A stretch of DNA of 64,000 bases from Intestinicryptomonas porci. Its GTDB lineage: Bacteria > Verrucomicrobiota > Verrucomicrobiia > Opitutales > Intestinicryptomonadaceae. Shown one piece after another: positions 26,561-34,512 of this stretch. Within the stretch, counting starts at the first letter, position 1; every line of letters starts with the position of its first letter. The notes under the pieces were generated by a model. It ran no database searches. It had not been told where the DNA came from and saw nothing but the letters and a program-made list of their open reading frames with translations. The stretch lies in NCBI RefSeq assembly GCF_033971905.1, contig NZ_JALBUT010000005.1, forward strand, positions 128,266-192,265, read 5' to 3'. The translations under genes were made by a program, and so were the position numbers.

Positions 26561-27360
26561 ATTTTGCCCATTTTTTTTATGAGAATTTCTCCGTTAAATT
26601 CAATTATGTCTTTGAAGGATTGAGGCAGCTTGTCTTCCGCGCAGAAATTTATTTTTTTGCCGTTAAATTCAAATTCGACTTCTGTTTTTGCGCAGTGCAA
26701 ATACATGCGTTTTGCCCCCGCAAGGCGGCGAAGCCTGCGGTTTGCTTCAAAATCTCCGTAAGTTTCGTCTCCCAAAATCGGAAGCTTGTGCGAAGCGCAT
26801 TGAATTCTAAGCTGGTGTGTCCTTCCCGTTTTCGGTTCAAGCCGCATTAAAGATAGCATAAGCTTGTTTTCGTCTATTCTTTCAAAGGCAAAGCGCGTGA
26901 TTGCGCGCGTTCCTCCGCCTGTTTTGCCGCGCACGAAATTTCCGAATCTTTTTATGTCTAAAAAATCGTTCCATTCGCCCTCTTTGCCGAAAGGTCTTCC
27001 GACGCAGATTGCATAGTAGGTTTTTTTTGCGCTTTTTTCCTTGAACGCCTTTTTCAGCTCCGCGGCAAGCTCTTTGTTTGCCGAAGCCAACATTATGCCC
27101 GAAGTGGGGGAGTCGAGCCTGTTTATGAGGTAAAGATGCAGATTTTCTTCGCAACCTTCCGCTTTCCAAGAAAAGTATTCTTCTTTAAAGTTGTACTTTG
27201 CTCGCAGAATGGACGGCGTCATATTGTCTTTCGGATTGGGATTTGGATGCGACATTATTCCGCTTCCCTTTGAAATCGCGATTAGCCCGCAGGGGTCGAA
27301 CGCTACTGCTTGCGCCTTTCTTGCAAAAGGAATTTTATCTATGAAATCTCTAATATCCAT
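26557..27360 (-). CDS. RluA-family RNA pseudouridine synthase
   Basis: Pseudouridine synthase of 267 aa. The catalytic aspartate is D83 in INRLDSPTSG (family motif HRLD-xx-TSG, with Asn for His), followed by KTYYAICVG and the RNA-binding GRTHQLRIQ. There is no S4 domain, so it resembles the short RluA/TruC-like members; the RNA target is not predictable. It sits directly after the TonB-like gene and is coupled to the membrane protein gene downstream. Confidence 0.9.
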   Translation of the reverse strand: MDIRDFIDKIPFARKAQAVAFDPCGLIAISKGSGIMSHPNPNPKDNMTPSILRAKYNFKEEYFSWKAEGCEENLHLYLINRLDSPTSGIMLASANKELAAELKKAFKEKSAKKTYYAICVGRPFGKEGEWNDFLDIKRFGNFVRGKTGGGTRAITRFAFERIDENKLMLSLMRLEPKTGRTHQLRIQCASHKLPILGDETYGDFEANRRLRRLAGAKRMYLHCAKTEVEFEFNGKKINFCAEDKLPQSFKDIIEFNGEILIKKMGKI

Positions 27361-28406
27361 TATCGATAATAAAATGTAAACTTTACGGATTGGTCTTGCG
27401 AGCCTAAAACTGCAATCATTTCAGGCGTCCATTTTCCGTAGGGCGCGGTTGAAAGTATTGCCTGTTCGCACAGAGTTTTCCCGGTGGTTGTGGAGGAGTT
27501 GAAAAGAATTTTTATTGACGTGATTTCTCCGCTTGTGTTTAAGAAAAATTCAACCACGACCTGCGTGCCCGCTTCGCTTGAAAGGTTTTGCATTGATGCA
27601 AGCAAATACCACTGCCTTGCTACTGCTTCCGTCATTCTCTGTTCGTAAGCCCCAAATTCGCTGAAACGCGAATCGACTGCCGTAAGCCCCACCGCGTTTG
27701 CGTTTAGATTGTTCTTTCTTAGCGGGCCCGCGGCGGTTTGAAGGGAAAGGTGGGGGCGTGGCTTTGGCATCGGCAAGGGCTCTTCTTCCTGCAAAGGGGC
27801 GTTTTGTGGCGTTTCTTGGGGAGTTATTTCCTCTGCTATGTTCGACGCAGGCAAGGTGTCTTTATCGTCGAAAATTTCAGGCGGCGTGTTTTCATTTTGC
27901 GCCGCAGGGGGCGTTTGTTCCGAAAAATCCTTTGGGTTTGTTTGGGATTGTTGGCTTGGGTTTACGAGCGGGCGTTCGAGCGTCTCAAAAACCGATTCGG
28001 GGCTTTGGCTTAAAACTTCGTTTTGCAGGTTGCCCGAAACAATTTTGTTTGAGTCGTCGTTTCCGCCGTCTGTTTTAGGCAGGTTTGAATTGTCGGCTTC
28101 TTCCGCTTTTTCCTGCGCCGCTGTTTGGTTTTTGAAAGATTCAAACGGGGTGTCTTTCGGGGCGTCGTCGTTTGCGGCGGGGTTGGCTTCGATAAACTGC
28201 GGGATAACGCTTTCTATTTCAGGAGGTTCAAATTCCATGTCGAAATCGTCGTCGGCGTCTGTTTCGTTTGCCATTAGCGAAAAACTGTGCGGTACAAATT
28301 CCAAAATCAAAATATGGATAAGAATTGCCATAAACATTGAAACAAAGGCGGTTCTAAAATCCGTCTTTGAAGAGCCGAAGGGCTTTTTTTCAAATGTTTT
28401 TTGCAT
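27360..28406 (-). CDS. TonB/TolA-like energy-transducer protein
   Basis: Periplasm-spanning protein of 348 aa: a short cytoplasmic N-terminus, one transmembrane helix at about residues 20-43, a long low-complexity region rich in Pro, Glu, Gln and Asn (about 50-230), and a globular C-terminal domain (AVARQWYLLASMQ, TQVVVEFFLNTSGEI) like those of TonB and TolA. Such proteins carry energy from ExbBD or TolQR to the outer membrane; neither pair is in the window. It lies between maf and the pseudouridine synthase gene with almost no spacing. Confidence 0.65.
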   Translation of the reverse strand: MQKTFEKKPFGSSKTDFRTAFVSMFMAILIHILILEFVPHSFSLMANETDADDDFDMEFEPPEIESVIPQFIEANPAANDDAPKDTPFESFKNQTAAQEKAEEADNSNLPKTDGGNDDSNKIVSGNLQNEVLSQSPESVFETLERPLVNPSQQSQTNPKDFSEQTPPAAQNENTPPEIFDDKDTLPASNIAEEITPQETPQNAPLQEEEPLPMPKPRPHLSLQTAAGPLRKNNLNANAVGLTAVDSRFSEFGAYEQRMTEAVARQWYLLASMQNLSSEAGTQVVVEFFLNTSGEITSIKILFNSSTTTGKTLCEQAILSTAPYGKWTPEMIAVLGSQDQSVKFTFYYR

Positions 28407-28407
28407 G

Positions 28408-29004
28408 TTATTTCAAAAATATTTTGAATGAGCCGAAAATCCTGCCGAGTTCATTTTTTAACAAAGAACAGGGAAGTCCCATGACGTTTTCAAAGTCTCC
28501 GTCTATTTTTTCTATTATAAGCTCCCCGAATTCTTGGGCGGCGTAAGCTCCCGCCTTGTCCAAAACATTTACTTTTTGCAGGTAGTTTTCAATATCTTGC
28601 AAATCCATTTTTTTGAAGCTTACGCGGCTTTCTTCTGCGGCGGTTTTAAAAATGTTTTCGCTTTTCAATATGATTGCGATTGCAGTAAACACGCTGTGCG
28701 TGCGCCCTTGCAAGGCGTTAAGCATCTCTTTGGCATCTTTCAAGTCTTTCGGCTTGCCGAAGAGCTTTCCGTCCAAGACAACGATTGTGTCCGCGCCCAA
28801 AACAACGTTTTTAGGATATTTTTCGGCGATTTCCATTGCCTTTAATTTCGCGTTTGAAAGAGCCGTTTTAAGGCAGTCTTCCGAAGAATTGCCTTCCTGC
28901 GCGCCCGAAGGCTCTGCAATAAAGTCGAAGCCGTGCTTTTGCATGAGCTCTTTCCGCCTCGGCGATGCCGACGCCAGTATAATTTGCTTGTAAACGCCTT
29001 TCAT
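28408..29004 (-). CDS. maf: Maf-family nucleoside triphosphate pyrophosphatase
   Basis: House-cleaning pyrophosphatase of 198 aa that hydrolyses non-canonical or modified nucleoside triphosphates to monophosphates. The signature ASASPRRKEL is at residues 11-20, followed by VLGADTIVVLDG and GRTHSVFTAI; the late segment DKAGAYAAQEFG is also conserved. It is the first gene of a three- or four-gene minus-strand operon, divergent from the ABC ATPase gene. Confidence 0.93.
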   Translation of the reverse strand: MKGVYKQIILASASPRRKELMQKHGFDFIAEPSGAQEGNSSEDCLKTALSNAKLKAMEIAEKYPKNVVLGADTIVVLDGKLFGKPKDLKDAKEMLNALQGRTHSVFTAIAIILKSENIFKTAAEESRVSFKKMDLQDIENYLQKVNVLDKAGAYAAQEFGELIIEKIDGDFENVMGLPCSLLKNELGRIFGSFKIFLK

Positions 29005-29036
29005 TTTTTGAAAATTCTATCCTTTTTGGAAAAACG

Positions 29037-29813
29037 ATGAAAAAGATTTTGGATATACAAAATTTGTCATTTATAAAAGACAAGGAAATTTTAAAATCAA
29101 TAAGCTGGCAAGTTGAAAAAGGCGAACGCTGGGCACTTTTGGGCGCAAACGGCGCCGGCAAGACGAGCCTTCTTTCCGTTATCTGCGGATATGAAGTTCC
29201 AAGTTCGGGCATAATGACAGTTGACGGAAAAACGTATTCTGAATGCGAATGGCAGAGGGTGCGCGAAAAAATCGCAATAGTTTCGGCAAACATAAACAGA
29301 AAAATCCAGACCTCCGAAACTGCGCTTGAAATTGTGGTAAGCGGCGAATTTGCAATGATAAATTTTTGGGGTACTGCCGACGAAAAAGTTTGCCAAAAGG
29401 CGGTTCGCAAAATGAAGGAGCTGGGAGTGTTTCATCTTGCGGCTTCCCGTTGGAGCCAGCTTTCTCAGGGCGAAAGGCAGAAGGTGCAGATTGCCCGCTC
29501 TCTGATGGTAAATCCCACCGTAATGTTTTTGGACGAGCCTTGCACGGGGCTTGACCCGGTGGCGCGCGACAACTTCGTGGGCTTTATGGAAAAAATATCG
29601 GAGTCGAAAAAAATCCCCGCAATCGTTTTGGCGACGCACTATGTAGAGGAAATCCCGCCTTCGTTTACAAACGCGATGGTGATAAGAGACGGCGAAGTCC
29701 TTGCAAGCGGCAAAATCGGAGACGTAGTGACAAGCTCCGTTTTAAGCGAAGCGTACGGGGCTGACTGCAAGGTAAGTCGCAGAAACGGCAGGTTTTCCCT
29801 TAAAATCTCTTAA
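29037..29813 (+). CDS. ABC transporter ATP-binding protein, orphan
   Basis: ATPase subunit of 258 aa. Walker A is GANGAGKT at 36-43, the signature is LSQGERQ, Walker B is VMFLDEP and the switch histidine is in LATHYVEE. It resembles single-domain ATPases of the ModF/YlmA group with one nucleotide-binding domain, but no permease or binding protein is adjacent. Its transport or regulatory partner is unknown. It converges on the hemolysin-III-type gene with a 4-base overlap. Confidence 0.87.
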   Translation: MKKILDIQNLSFIKDKEILKSISWQVEKGERWALLGANGAGKTSLLSVICGYEVPSSGIMTVDGKTYSECEWQRVREKIAIVSANINRKIQTSETALEIVVSGEFAMINFWGTADEKVCQKAVRKMKELGVFHLAASRWSQLSQGERQKVQIARSLMVNPTVMFLDEPCTGLDPVARDNFVGFMEKISESKKIPAIVLATHYVEEIPPSFTNAMVIRDGEVLASGKIGDVVTSSVLSEAYGADCKVSRRNGRFSLKIS

Positions 29814-30475
29814 CCTATCAAGGCGCACGAAAAAAGCACGGCGAAGAAGTGGAACACTGTTCCCATTAGCACGAAGCCGTGCCAAATCGCGTGCGAGAAT
29901 GCCTTTTTCTTCTGAACATAAAAGGCGACTCCAACCGTGTAGGAAAGCCCACCGAGCGCGAGAAACACTATGCCTGAAAGAGGCATAACCATTATAAGCT
30001 TCCAAATTACGCCGATAATAAGCCAGCCCATTCCCATGTAAAGAGCTATCGACCAAGCCTTGGTTCCGTTTGTGTCGGTGCAAAGCTTCATTGTGGTTCC
30101 TATTATCGCAAGCCCCCAGATAATGCCGAAAATCGTCCAGCCGAGCGCGCCCTTTATGTTTACGAACAAAAACGGAGTGTAAGAGCCTGCTATCAGGTAG
30201 TATATTGAAATGTGGTCGAATTTCTTTAATGCGCGCTTTCTGTTGGCATTGCTTGCCGCATGGTATAGCGTTGAAGCAGTGTATAACAGTATTATTGACG
30301 CCCCGAAAATCGAAGTTCCGACAATCGCCCAGGCGTCTTGGTAAATAGCTGAAAAAGTCGCTAAAATGGCGACTGACGCCACTCCGAACGCAATTCCGAT
30401 TCCGTGTATCGACGCCGACCAAATTTCTTCGGTTCGCGAATATGCCGCGGCTGTCTTTTGCATGATGTTTTTCAT
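29810..30475 (-). CDS. Hemolysin III / PAQR family membrane protein
   Basis: Seven-helix membrane protein of about 221 aa. The N-terminal SRTEEIWSASIHGIGI, the middle YHAASN and the C-terminal SHAIWHGFVLMGTVFHFFA contain the conserved Ser, His and Asp positions of the family, thought to bind zinc in eukaryotic relatives with ceramidase-like activity. The start is set at 30475; a longer frame would run across the divergent promoter region. Bacterial function is unsettled. Confidence 0.87.
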   Translation of the reverse strand: MKNIMQKTAAAYSRTEEIWSASIHGIGIAFGVASVAILATFSAIYQDAWAIVGTSIFGASIILLYTASTLYHAASNANRKRALKKFDHISIYYLIAGSYTPFLFVNIKGALGWTIFGIIWGLAIIGTTMKLCTDTNGTKAWSIALYMGMGWLIIGVIWKLIMVMPLSGIVFLALGGLSYTVGVAFYVQKKKAFSHAIWHGFVLMGTVFHFFAVLFSCALIG

Positions 30476-30545
30476 TTTAAAATACCCGATTTGTTTTTGA
30501 CGCTTTTTTAGTAGAGCAATCTCTGTTTCAATGCAATCAAATATA

Positions 30546-30575
30546 TTGACTTTAAGGAAAATTTTTAAATATATT
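30546..30575 (+). promoter_or_regulatory. Putative promoter of the GT2 gene
   Basis: TTGACT at 30546-30551 and TATATT at 30570-30575 are 18 bp apart, placing transcription start just before the ATG at 30597. This argues against an earlier start at 30531. Confidence 0.5.
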
Positions 30576-30596
30576 AAAAAAAACAGTTTATTTGGC

Positions 30597-31577
30597 ATGG
30601 ATATTTCAGATAACTCTTCAAAGTCTTTAATTTTGGAAAAACTGCAAGGCAAGCTCTCTTCTTTCATTGTGCCCTGCTTTAACGAAGAGGATGCGCTGCC
30701 GCTTTTTTACCGCGAGTTCTTGCGCGTTATGGACGAGATGGGAAAGCCGAACTTCGAGCTTATCTTGATTGACGACGGCTCCCAAGATTCGACTTTTGAA
30801 GTTATCTGCGAACTTGCCAAAGAAGATTCGCGCATACGCTATATATCGTTTTCGCGCAATTTCGGCAAAGAGGCGGCGATTTACGCGGGGCTTGAAAATG
30901 CAAAGGGCGATTTTGTCGCGATAATGGACGCCGACTTGCAAGACCCTCCGTCTCTTTTGCCGCAGATGTACGAGGCAATTTTGCTTGAAGGCTACGACTG
31001 CGCGGCAACGAGCAGGTCCGACAGGCGCGGAGAGGGCAAATTCCGCTCTTTTGTTTCCGACATGTTTTACAAGGTCATAAACAGGCTTTCCGAGGTGAAG
31101 CTCGTTGCGGGCGCGCGCGATTTCAGGCTCATGAAGCGCAATGTTGTCGATGCAGTTTTGTCTTTGCCCGAAAACAACCGCTTTACCAAAGGAATTTACG
31201 AGTGGGTCGGCTTTAAGACAAAGCGCATTGCTTTTGAAAACGTGCACCGTTGCGCGGGCAACACAAAGTGGTCGCTTGCAAGGCTTTTCTTTTACGCGCT
31301 CGACGGCATTTTGGCTTTTTCGACGCTTCCGCTTGCCTTGGCAAGCCTGATTGGGCTTGCATTTTGCATGCTTTCATCGGTTGCAATCGTTTTTGTCGTT
31401 ATAAGGCAGCTTATTTTTCACAACTCAATTGAGGGCTGGTCTTCTTTGGTATGCATAATTTTGTTTTTGAGCGGATTACAACTTCTGTGCCTTGGCGTGA
31501 TAGGGCAGTACATCGCAAAATTGTACTTGGAGACAAAAAGAAGACCAATATACATCATAAAAAAACAAAACTTCTAA
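30597..31577 (+). CDS. GT2 glycosyltransferase with C-terminal membrane helices (GtrB/DPM1-like)
   Basis: Enzyme of 326 aa transferring a sugar from a nucleotide donor to polyprenyl phosphate. The GT-A domain shows IVPCFNEEDALP, LIDDGSQDST, and the metal-binding MDADLQDPP; a later NRFTKGIYEWVGF segment is typical of the group. Two hydrophobic hairpin helices lie at about 240-270 and 280-310. Relatives make undecaprenyl-phosphate-glucose or -aminoarabinose for surface glycan decoration; the sugar here is unknown. A strong terminator follows. Confidence 0.88.
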   Translation: MDISDNSSKSLILEKLQGKLSSFIVPCFNEEDALPLFYREFLRVMDEMGKPNFELILIDDGSQDSTFEVICELAKEDSRIRYISFSRNFGKEAAIYAGLENAKGDFVAIMDADLQDPPSLLPQMYEAILLEGYDCAATSRSDRRGEGKFRSFVSDMFYKVINRLSEVKLVAGARDFRLMKRNVVDAVLSLPENNRFTKGIYEWVGFKTKRIAFENVHRCAGNTKWSLARLFFYALDGILAFSTLPLALASLIGLAFCMLSSVAIVFVVIRQLIFHNSIEGWSSLVCIILFLSGLQLLCLGVIGQYIAKLYLETKRRPIYIIKKQNF

Positions 31578-31593
31578 TATCAATCTATAATAA

Positions 31594-31630
31594 AGCGGCA
31601 TCGAAAAATTTTTCGGTGCCACTTTTTTTT
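31594..31630. terminator. Terminator between convergent GT2 and thiE genes
   Basis: Long stem GGCATCGAAAAA/TTTTTCGGTGCC with one G-T pair, extended by further pairs, followed by eight T residues on the plus strand. It could act in both directions, though the minus-strand T tract is poorer. Confidence 0.85.
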
Positions 31631-31649
31631 GCGCTTTATTATGATTTTT

Positions 31650-32309
31650 CTAAGCTGTTTTGTGATGCAAAAATTTTTGAGTCAGCTCGCGGACGGCACT
31701 GGCGGTGTCTTCGGGCTTTAAAACGTCGGAGACCGCGACAATTCTTTCGGCTCCCGACTTCGCAACACTTTCCACCGTGTTTAAATTTACCCCGCCAATG
31801 CAAAACCACGGAAGCTTTGGGCGCATTGCCTTGACTTCGCTTGCAAGCTCCAAGCCCACGGGAATTCTGCCGGGCTTGGTTTGGGTTGCAAACAGAGGAC
31901 CCACCGCAAAGTAGTCGAGAATGTCGGAGAGGGTGTCGGCATTTTTGGCTTGTTCAATCGAGTGCGTCGAAAGCCCCAAAACTTTGTTTTTTCCAAGAAA
32001 CTCCCGCGCCATTTCAGGGGGCATGTCGTCTTGACCAATGTGAAGCCCCGCAATGTCAATTTGCATTGCAAGCTCGATGTCATCGTTAATGATGAATATG
32101 GGGGCGTTTTCAGAGCGGAAAAGCGGCAGTATTTCCTCAGCAATTTTTTCGCGCTCCAAATGGGTTTCTTTTTTTGCGCGAAGCTGTATTAGCCCACACC
32201 CGCCATCAATTAACTGCTTGCATTTTTCAAACATCATGTCTTTTGCGACATATCCCGTATCCAAAATGCCGTAAAAAACCGACTCCCTTAACTTTTGCTT
32301 CAAATCCAT
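31650..32309 (-). CDS. thiE: Thiamine phosphate synthase
   Basis: TIM-barrel enzyme of 219 aa joining HMP-PP and HET-P to give thiamine phosphate. Motifs include IQLRAKKE, IINDDIELA, GLHIGQDD (substrate and magnesium), GPLFATQTKPG and a GGVN phosphate loop. It stands alone: no other thiamine genes are nearby, and I see no TPP-riboswitch-like leader in the 73 bp upstream. A TenI-like role is possible but the intact active-site motifs favour ThiE. Confidence 0.9.
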   Translation of the reverse strand: MDLKQKLRESVFYGILDTGYVAKDMMFEKCKQLIDGGCGLIQLRAKKETHLEREKIAEEILPLFRSENAPIFIINDDIELAMQIDIAGLHIGQDDMPPEMAREFLGKNKVLGLSTHSIEQAKNADTLSDILDYFAVGPLFATQTKPGRIPVGLELASEVKAMRPKLPWFCIGGVNLNTVESVAKSGAERIVAVSDVLKPEDTASAVRELTQKFLHHKTA

Positions 32310-32382
32310 TTTACCTTTTCAAAAATAATAATTTCAAAGATAGCATTGTCGTATTTACCTATGGTTTCTTTCAAGCATAAAA

Positions 32383-33462
32383 TCAGTCGAAGAACTCTTT
32401 GGCGTCGGTTTTGGAGATGCTTTGCATATTGACGTATCGGGAGCGGAGGAGGGATAGGTCGCGGTGTCCCATATTGAGCTGGAGTCGCGGGAGGTCGGAG
32501 TATCTTTTCGCAAAGTAGCTTGCGTAGGTATGTCTTAATACGTCTTGCACCCAATGCCCCTTGAATCCTGAATTATCCCTGATTTTACGCCAGCGGCGTT
32601 GCCAATCCGCAGGGCAAACTGGTGAATGGTTTTCGGTTTTGTTGACAATCAAAAGGCTGTTTAGAACAGGGGATATTTCCACATGGCGGACGCCGCCTGT
32701 CTTTGAGCATTGCGAGCGGACGGTGATTGTCTTTTCTTCGGTATCTATGTCGCGCCAGGAGAGCCTGCGGACTTCGCGCGGACGAATTCCCGCGTAAATC
32801 AAGAGCGCGGCAACGACGGCGTATTTGGGACTTTCGCGCTGGGCGTTTTTGATTAACCGCTTTGTTTCGGATAGTTTCAGAGGCTGGATTTCCTTTTCGA
32901 TTACTTTCCTGCGTTCGATTCGCTTTATGGGGTTTTTGTCGCACCACTCCCTGCGAATGGCAAATTCAAATATCGCGTGTAACATAGTCCGCGCCTTGTT
33001 GAATTGACTCGCGCTCACTTCGTGAGCCGCCTCGCCCTTCGGGTCTTTCGCCTGCGGCGAAATCTCATTCGCGCTTCGCTTGAATTGACTCGGGGTATGA
33101 AACGCCGCATTTATCAACTCTTCGCAATCGGAGACTGTCAGTTCCGAAAAGTTGCGGTTGGCAAGTTGGGGATTTGAACGCATCAGGCGATTTCCTAAAT
33201 ACCTGATGTCCCTTAAAGAATCCGGACGCAAAGTTTTTTTCTTTGTTTCGTAGTAAAGCTTAAAGCCTTCTGCAAAGGACATTTCTTTTGTGCGGATATG
33301 GCGCAAGCCGACTTCAATGACCTTCAAAACAAACTGTGCGTCGGTCAATTTGCTATCACTTGGCTTTGCGTCTAAAATATTCCTGACAAACCTTGCCGAA
33401 TCGAGAGCCGAAACCTCCGCCTTCCCCAAAACTTCCATAACTGAGCTTAATGTAGTGTCCAT
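32383..33462 (-). CDS. Tyrosine recombinase/integrase with an inserted hairpin element
   Basis: Site-specific recombinase of 359 aa. An N-terminal SAM-like DNA-binding domain (about 60-215) precedes the catalytic domain: first Arg in YAGIRPREVRRLSW, Lys in CSKTGGVRHVE, second Arg in DVLRHTYASY (the usual His three residues before it is Asp), His in MGHRDLS and nucleophile Tyr in SRYVNM. Residues 126-152 are encoded by an 81-bp hairpin-rich insertion flanked by direct repeats. The element keeps the frame and lies between helices of the core-binding domain, so the enzyme may still work. No excisionase, transposase or phage genes are adjacent. Closest to the integrases common in verrucomicrobial genomes (inference). 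Confidence 0.88.
   Translation of the reverse strand: MDTTLSSVMEVLGKAEVSALDSARFVRNILDAKPSDSKLTDAQFVLKVIEVGLRHIRTKEMSFAEGFKLYYETKKKTLRPDSLRDIRYLGNRLMRSNPQLANRNFSELTVSDCEELINAAFHTPSQFKRSANEISPQAKDPKGEAAHEVSASQFNKARTMLHAIFEFAIRREWCDKNPIKRIERRKVIEKEIQPLKLSETKRLIKNAQRESPKYAVVAALLIYAGIRPREVRRLSWRDIDTEEKTITVRSQCSKTGGVRHVEISPVLNSLLIVNKTENHSPVCPADWQRRWRKIRDNSGFKGHWVQDVLRHTYASYFAKRYSDLPRLQLNMGHRDLSLLRSRYVNMQSISKTDAKEFFD
32999..33092. repeat. 81-bp in-frame multi-hairpin element with 13-bp direct repeats
   Basis: The 13-mer TTGAATTGACTCG occurs at 32999-33011 and again at 33080-33092, exactly 81 bp apart. Between them are four consecutive hairpins with 3-nt loops: GCTCAC/GTGAGC (33013-33027), CCC/GGG (33035-33043), TTCGCC/GGCGAA (33047-33061) and GCG/CGC (33071-33079). 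The unit is 27 codons long, so the integrase frame is preserved and SQF is duplicated at residues 125-127 and 152-154. It looks like a small mobile palindromic element or a slipped duplication that gained structure. No second copy was noticed in this window. Confidence 0.85.
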
Positions 33463-33693
33463 CGTATTATAAATACTTATGTCAAACTAAAATTGCAAAA
33501 AAACTTTTGAAGTTCTTGAAATAAGCGAATTAATAAAATCGAATTTAACATTTTGAATATGCTTAGTTTGGAAGTTTGAGGAATTGTCTATATTTAGAAG
33601 TTTGTTATTATTCAAGATATTGTAGAATGGAAATATATACCGTATTTATAATACTAACTTTTAAATTATTATTTTTAGAAAAAGGAAATTCAT

Positions 33694-34428
33694 ATGAAAT
33701 TGAAAGAAATATTATTATCTGCGCTTGCATTGGTTTCTTTTGCAGGTTCAGTGTTTGCCAATGAATACAAAGTCGAACTTTCGACAACTAATGTCGGATA
33801 TTGGTGGTATAACAGAACTCAATATTCTGGTGGCAAAGACGAAAATAGCGGTTGGTTGTATTCCAATGCCAATAATTTGGTTGAAGTAAAAAACCTATAC
33901 GAGTATTACGGTGGTGCAGATAGGTATTTTGAGCAACGCGATGCGTATATACAAATAGACCTTTCTTCATTGTCGGGTATCGATGTATCTACAATAACCG
34001 CAATTTCATTCAATTTTTATATAAAAGAATTGAATGACGCCACGTCCTCACCTGCAAGCTTCAAACACCTTGATGTTCAAAGTGTAGTCCCGACAGGCGA
34101 TGCGGCGCAGAAACTTAGCGGATCGACAGAAATCGCAAATTCATCGACAATGAGTATAGGTTGGAATTCGATTGATGTGAGTTCGTCAATTATTTCTGAC
34201 TTAGGGAATGGCTACGATTATGCGGTTTTCGGTTTCGAGAAATTCGGATCTGAAAAGGATCATTCTCGTCTGTTGACCTTCTATGCGCCATCTTCAACCG
34301 AGTTGGTAGATGGGGTTTCAGTAGTTCCTTATCTCAGCGTAACAACCAACGTTCCGGAACCATCCGCATATGCGGTAATTTTCGGGGCGATTGCGCTTGC
34401 GGTTGCAGTGTATCGCAGAAGAAAGTAG
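33694..34428 (+). CDS. Exported PEP-CTERM sorting-domain protein
   Basis: Secreted protein of 244 aa with a signal peptide (about residues 1-22, ending VFA). The middle is beta-strand rich without recognised catalytic motifs and resembles DNRLRE/jelly-roll secreted proteins only loosely. The C-terminus VPEPSAYAVIFGAIAL...YRRRK has the PEP motif, a hydrophobic helix and a basic tail, the signal recognised by exosortase for surface or exopolysaccharide-linked export. AAAGGAAA lies 5-12 bp before the ATG. The gene is AT-rich compared with its surroundings and lies next to a lone integrase, which may mean acquisition. A strong terminator follows. Confidence 0.88.
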   Translation: MKLKEILLSALALVSFAGSVFANEYKVELSTTNVGYWWYNRTQYSGGKDENSGWLYSNANNLVEVKNLYEYYGGADRYFEQRDAYIQIDLSSLSGIDVSTITAISFNFYIKELNDATSSPASFKHLDVQSVVPTGDAAQKLSGSTEIANSSTMSIGWNSIDVSSSIISDLGNGYDYAVFGFEKFGSEKDHSRLLTFYAPSSTELVDGVSVVPYLSVTTNVPEPSAYAVIFGAIALAVAVYRRRK

Positions 34429-34452
34429 ATTTTTTATTGGGATAAATAAGGC

Positions 34453-34491
34453 AAAAACGGCGCAAGGGGAGTTTCCTCTTGCGCCGTTTTG
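34453..34491. terminator. Bidirectional terminator between the PEP-CTERM and AmaP-like genes
   Basis: Near-perfect stem AAAACGGCGCAAGGGG/CCTCTTGCGCCGTTTT with a 5-nt loop and A/T tracts on both sides, so it can serve both convergent genes. Confidence 0.88.
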
Positions 34492-34512
34492 TGCCGTCGG
34501 GATTTAAATGTT

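Noticed and set aside
32310..32382. TPP riboswitch before thiE, or att site for the integrase
   Set aside because: No conserved THI-box pattern was visible in this short stretch and no direct repeat pairing it with another flank of the integrase was found.
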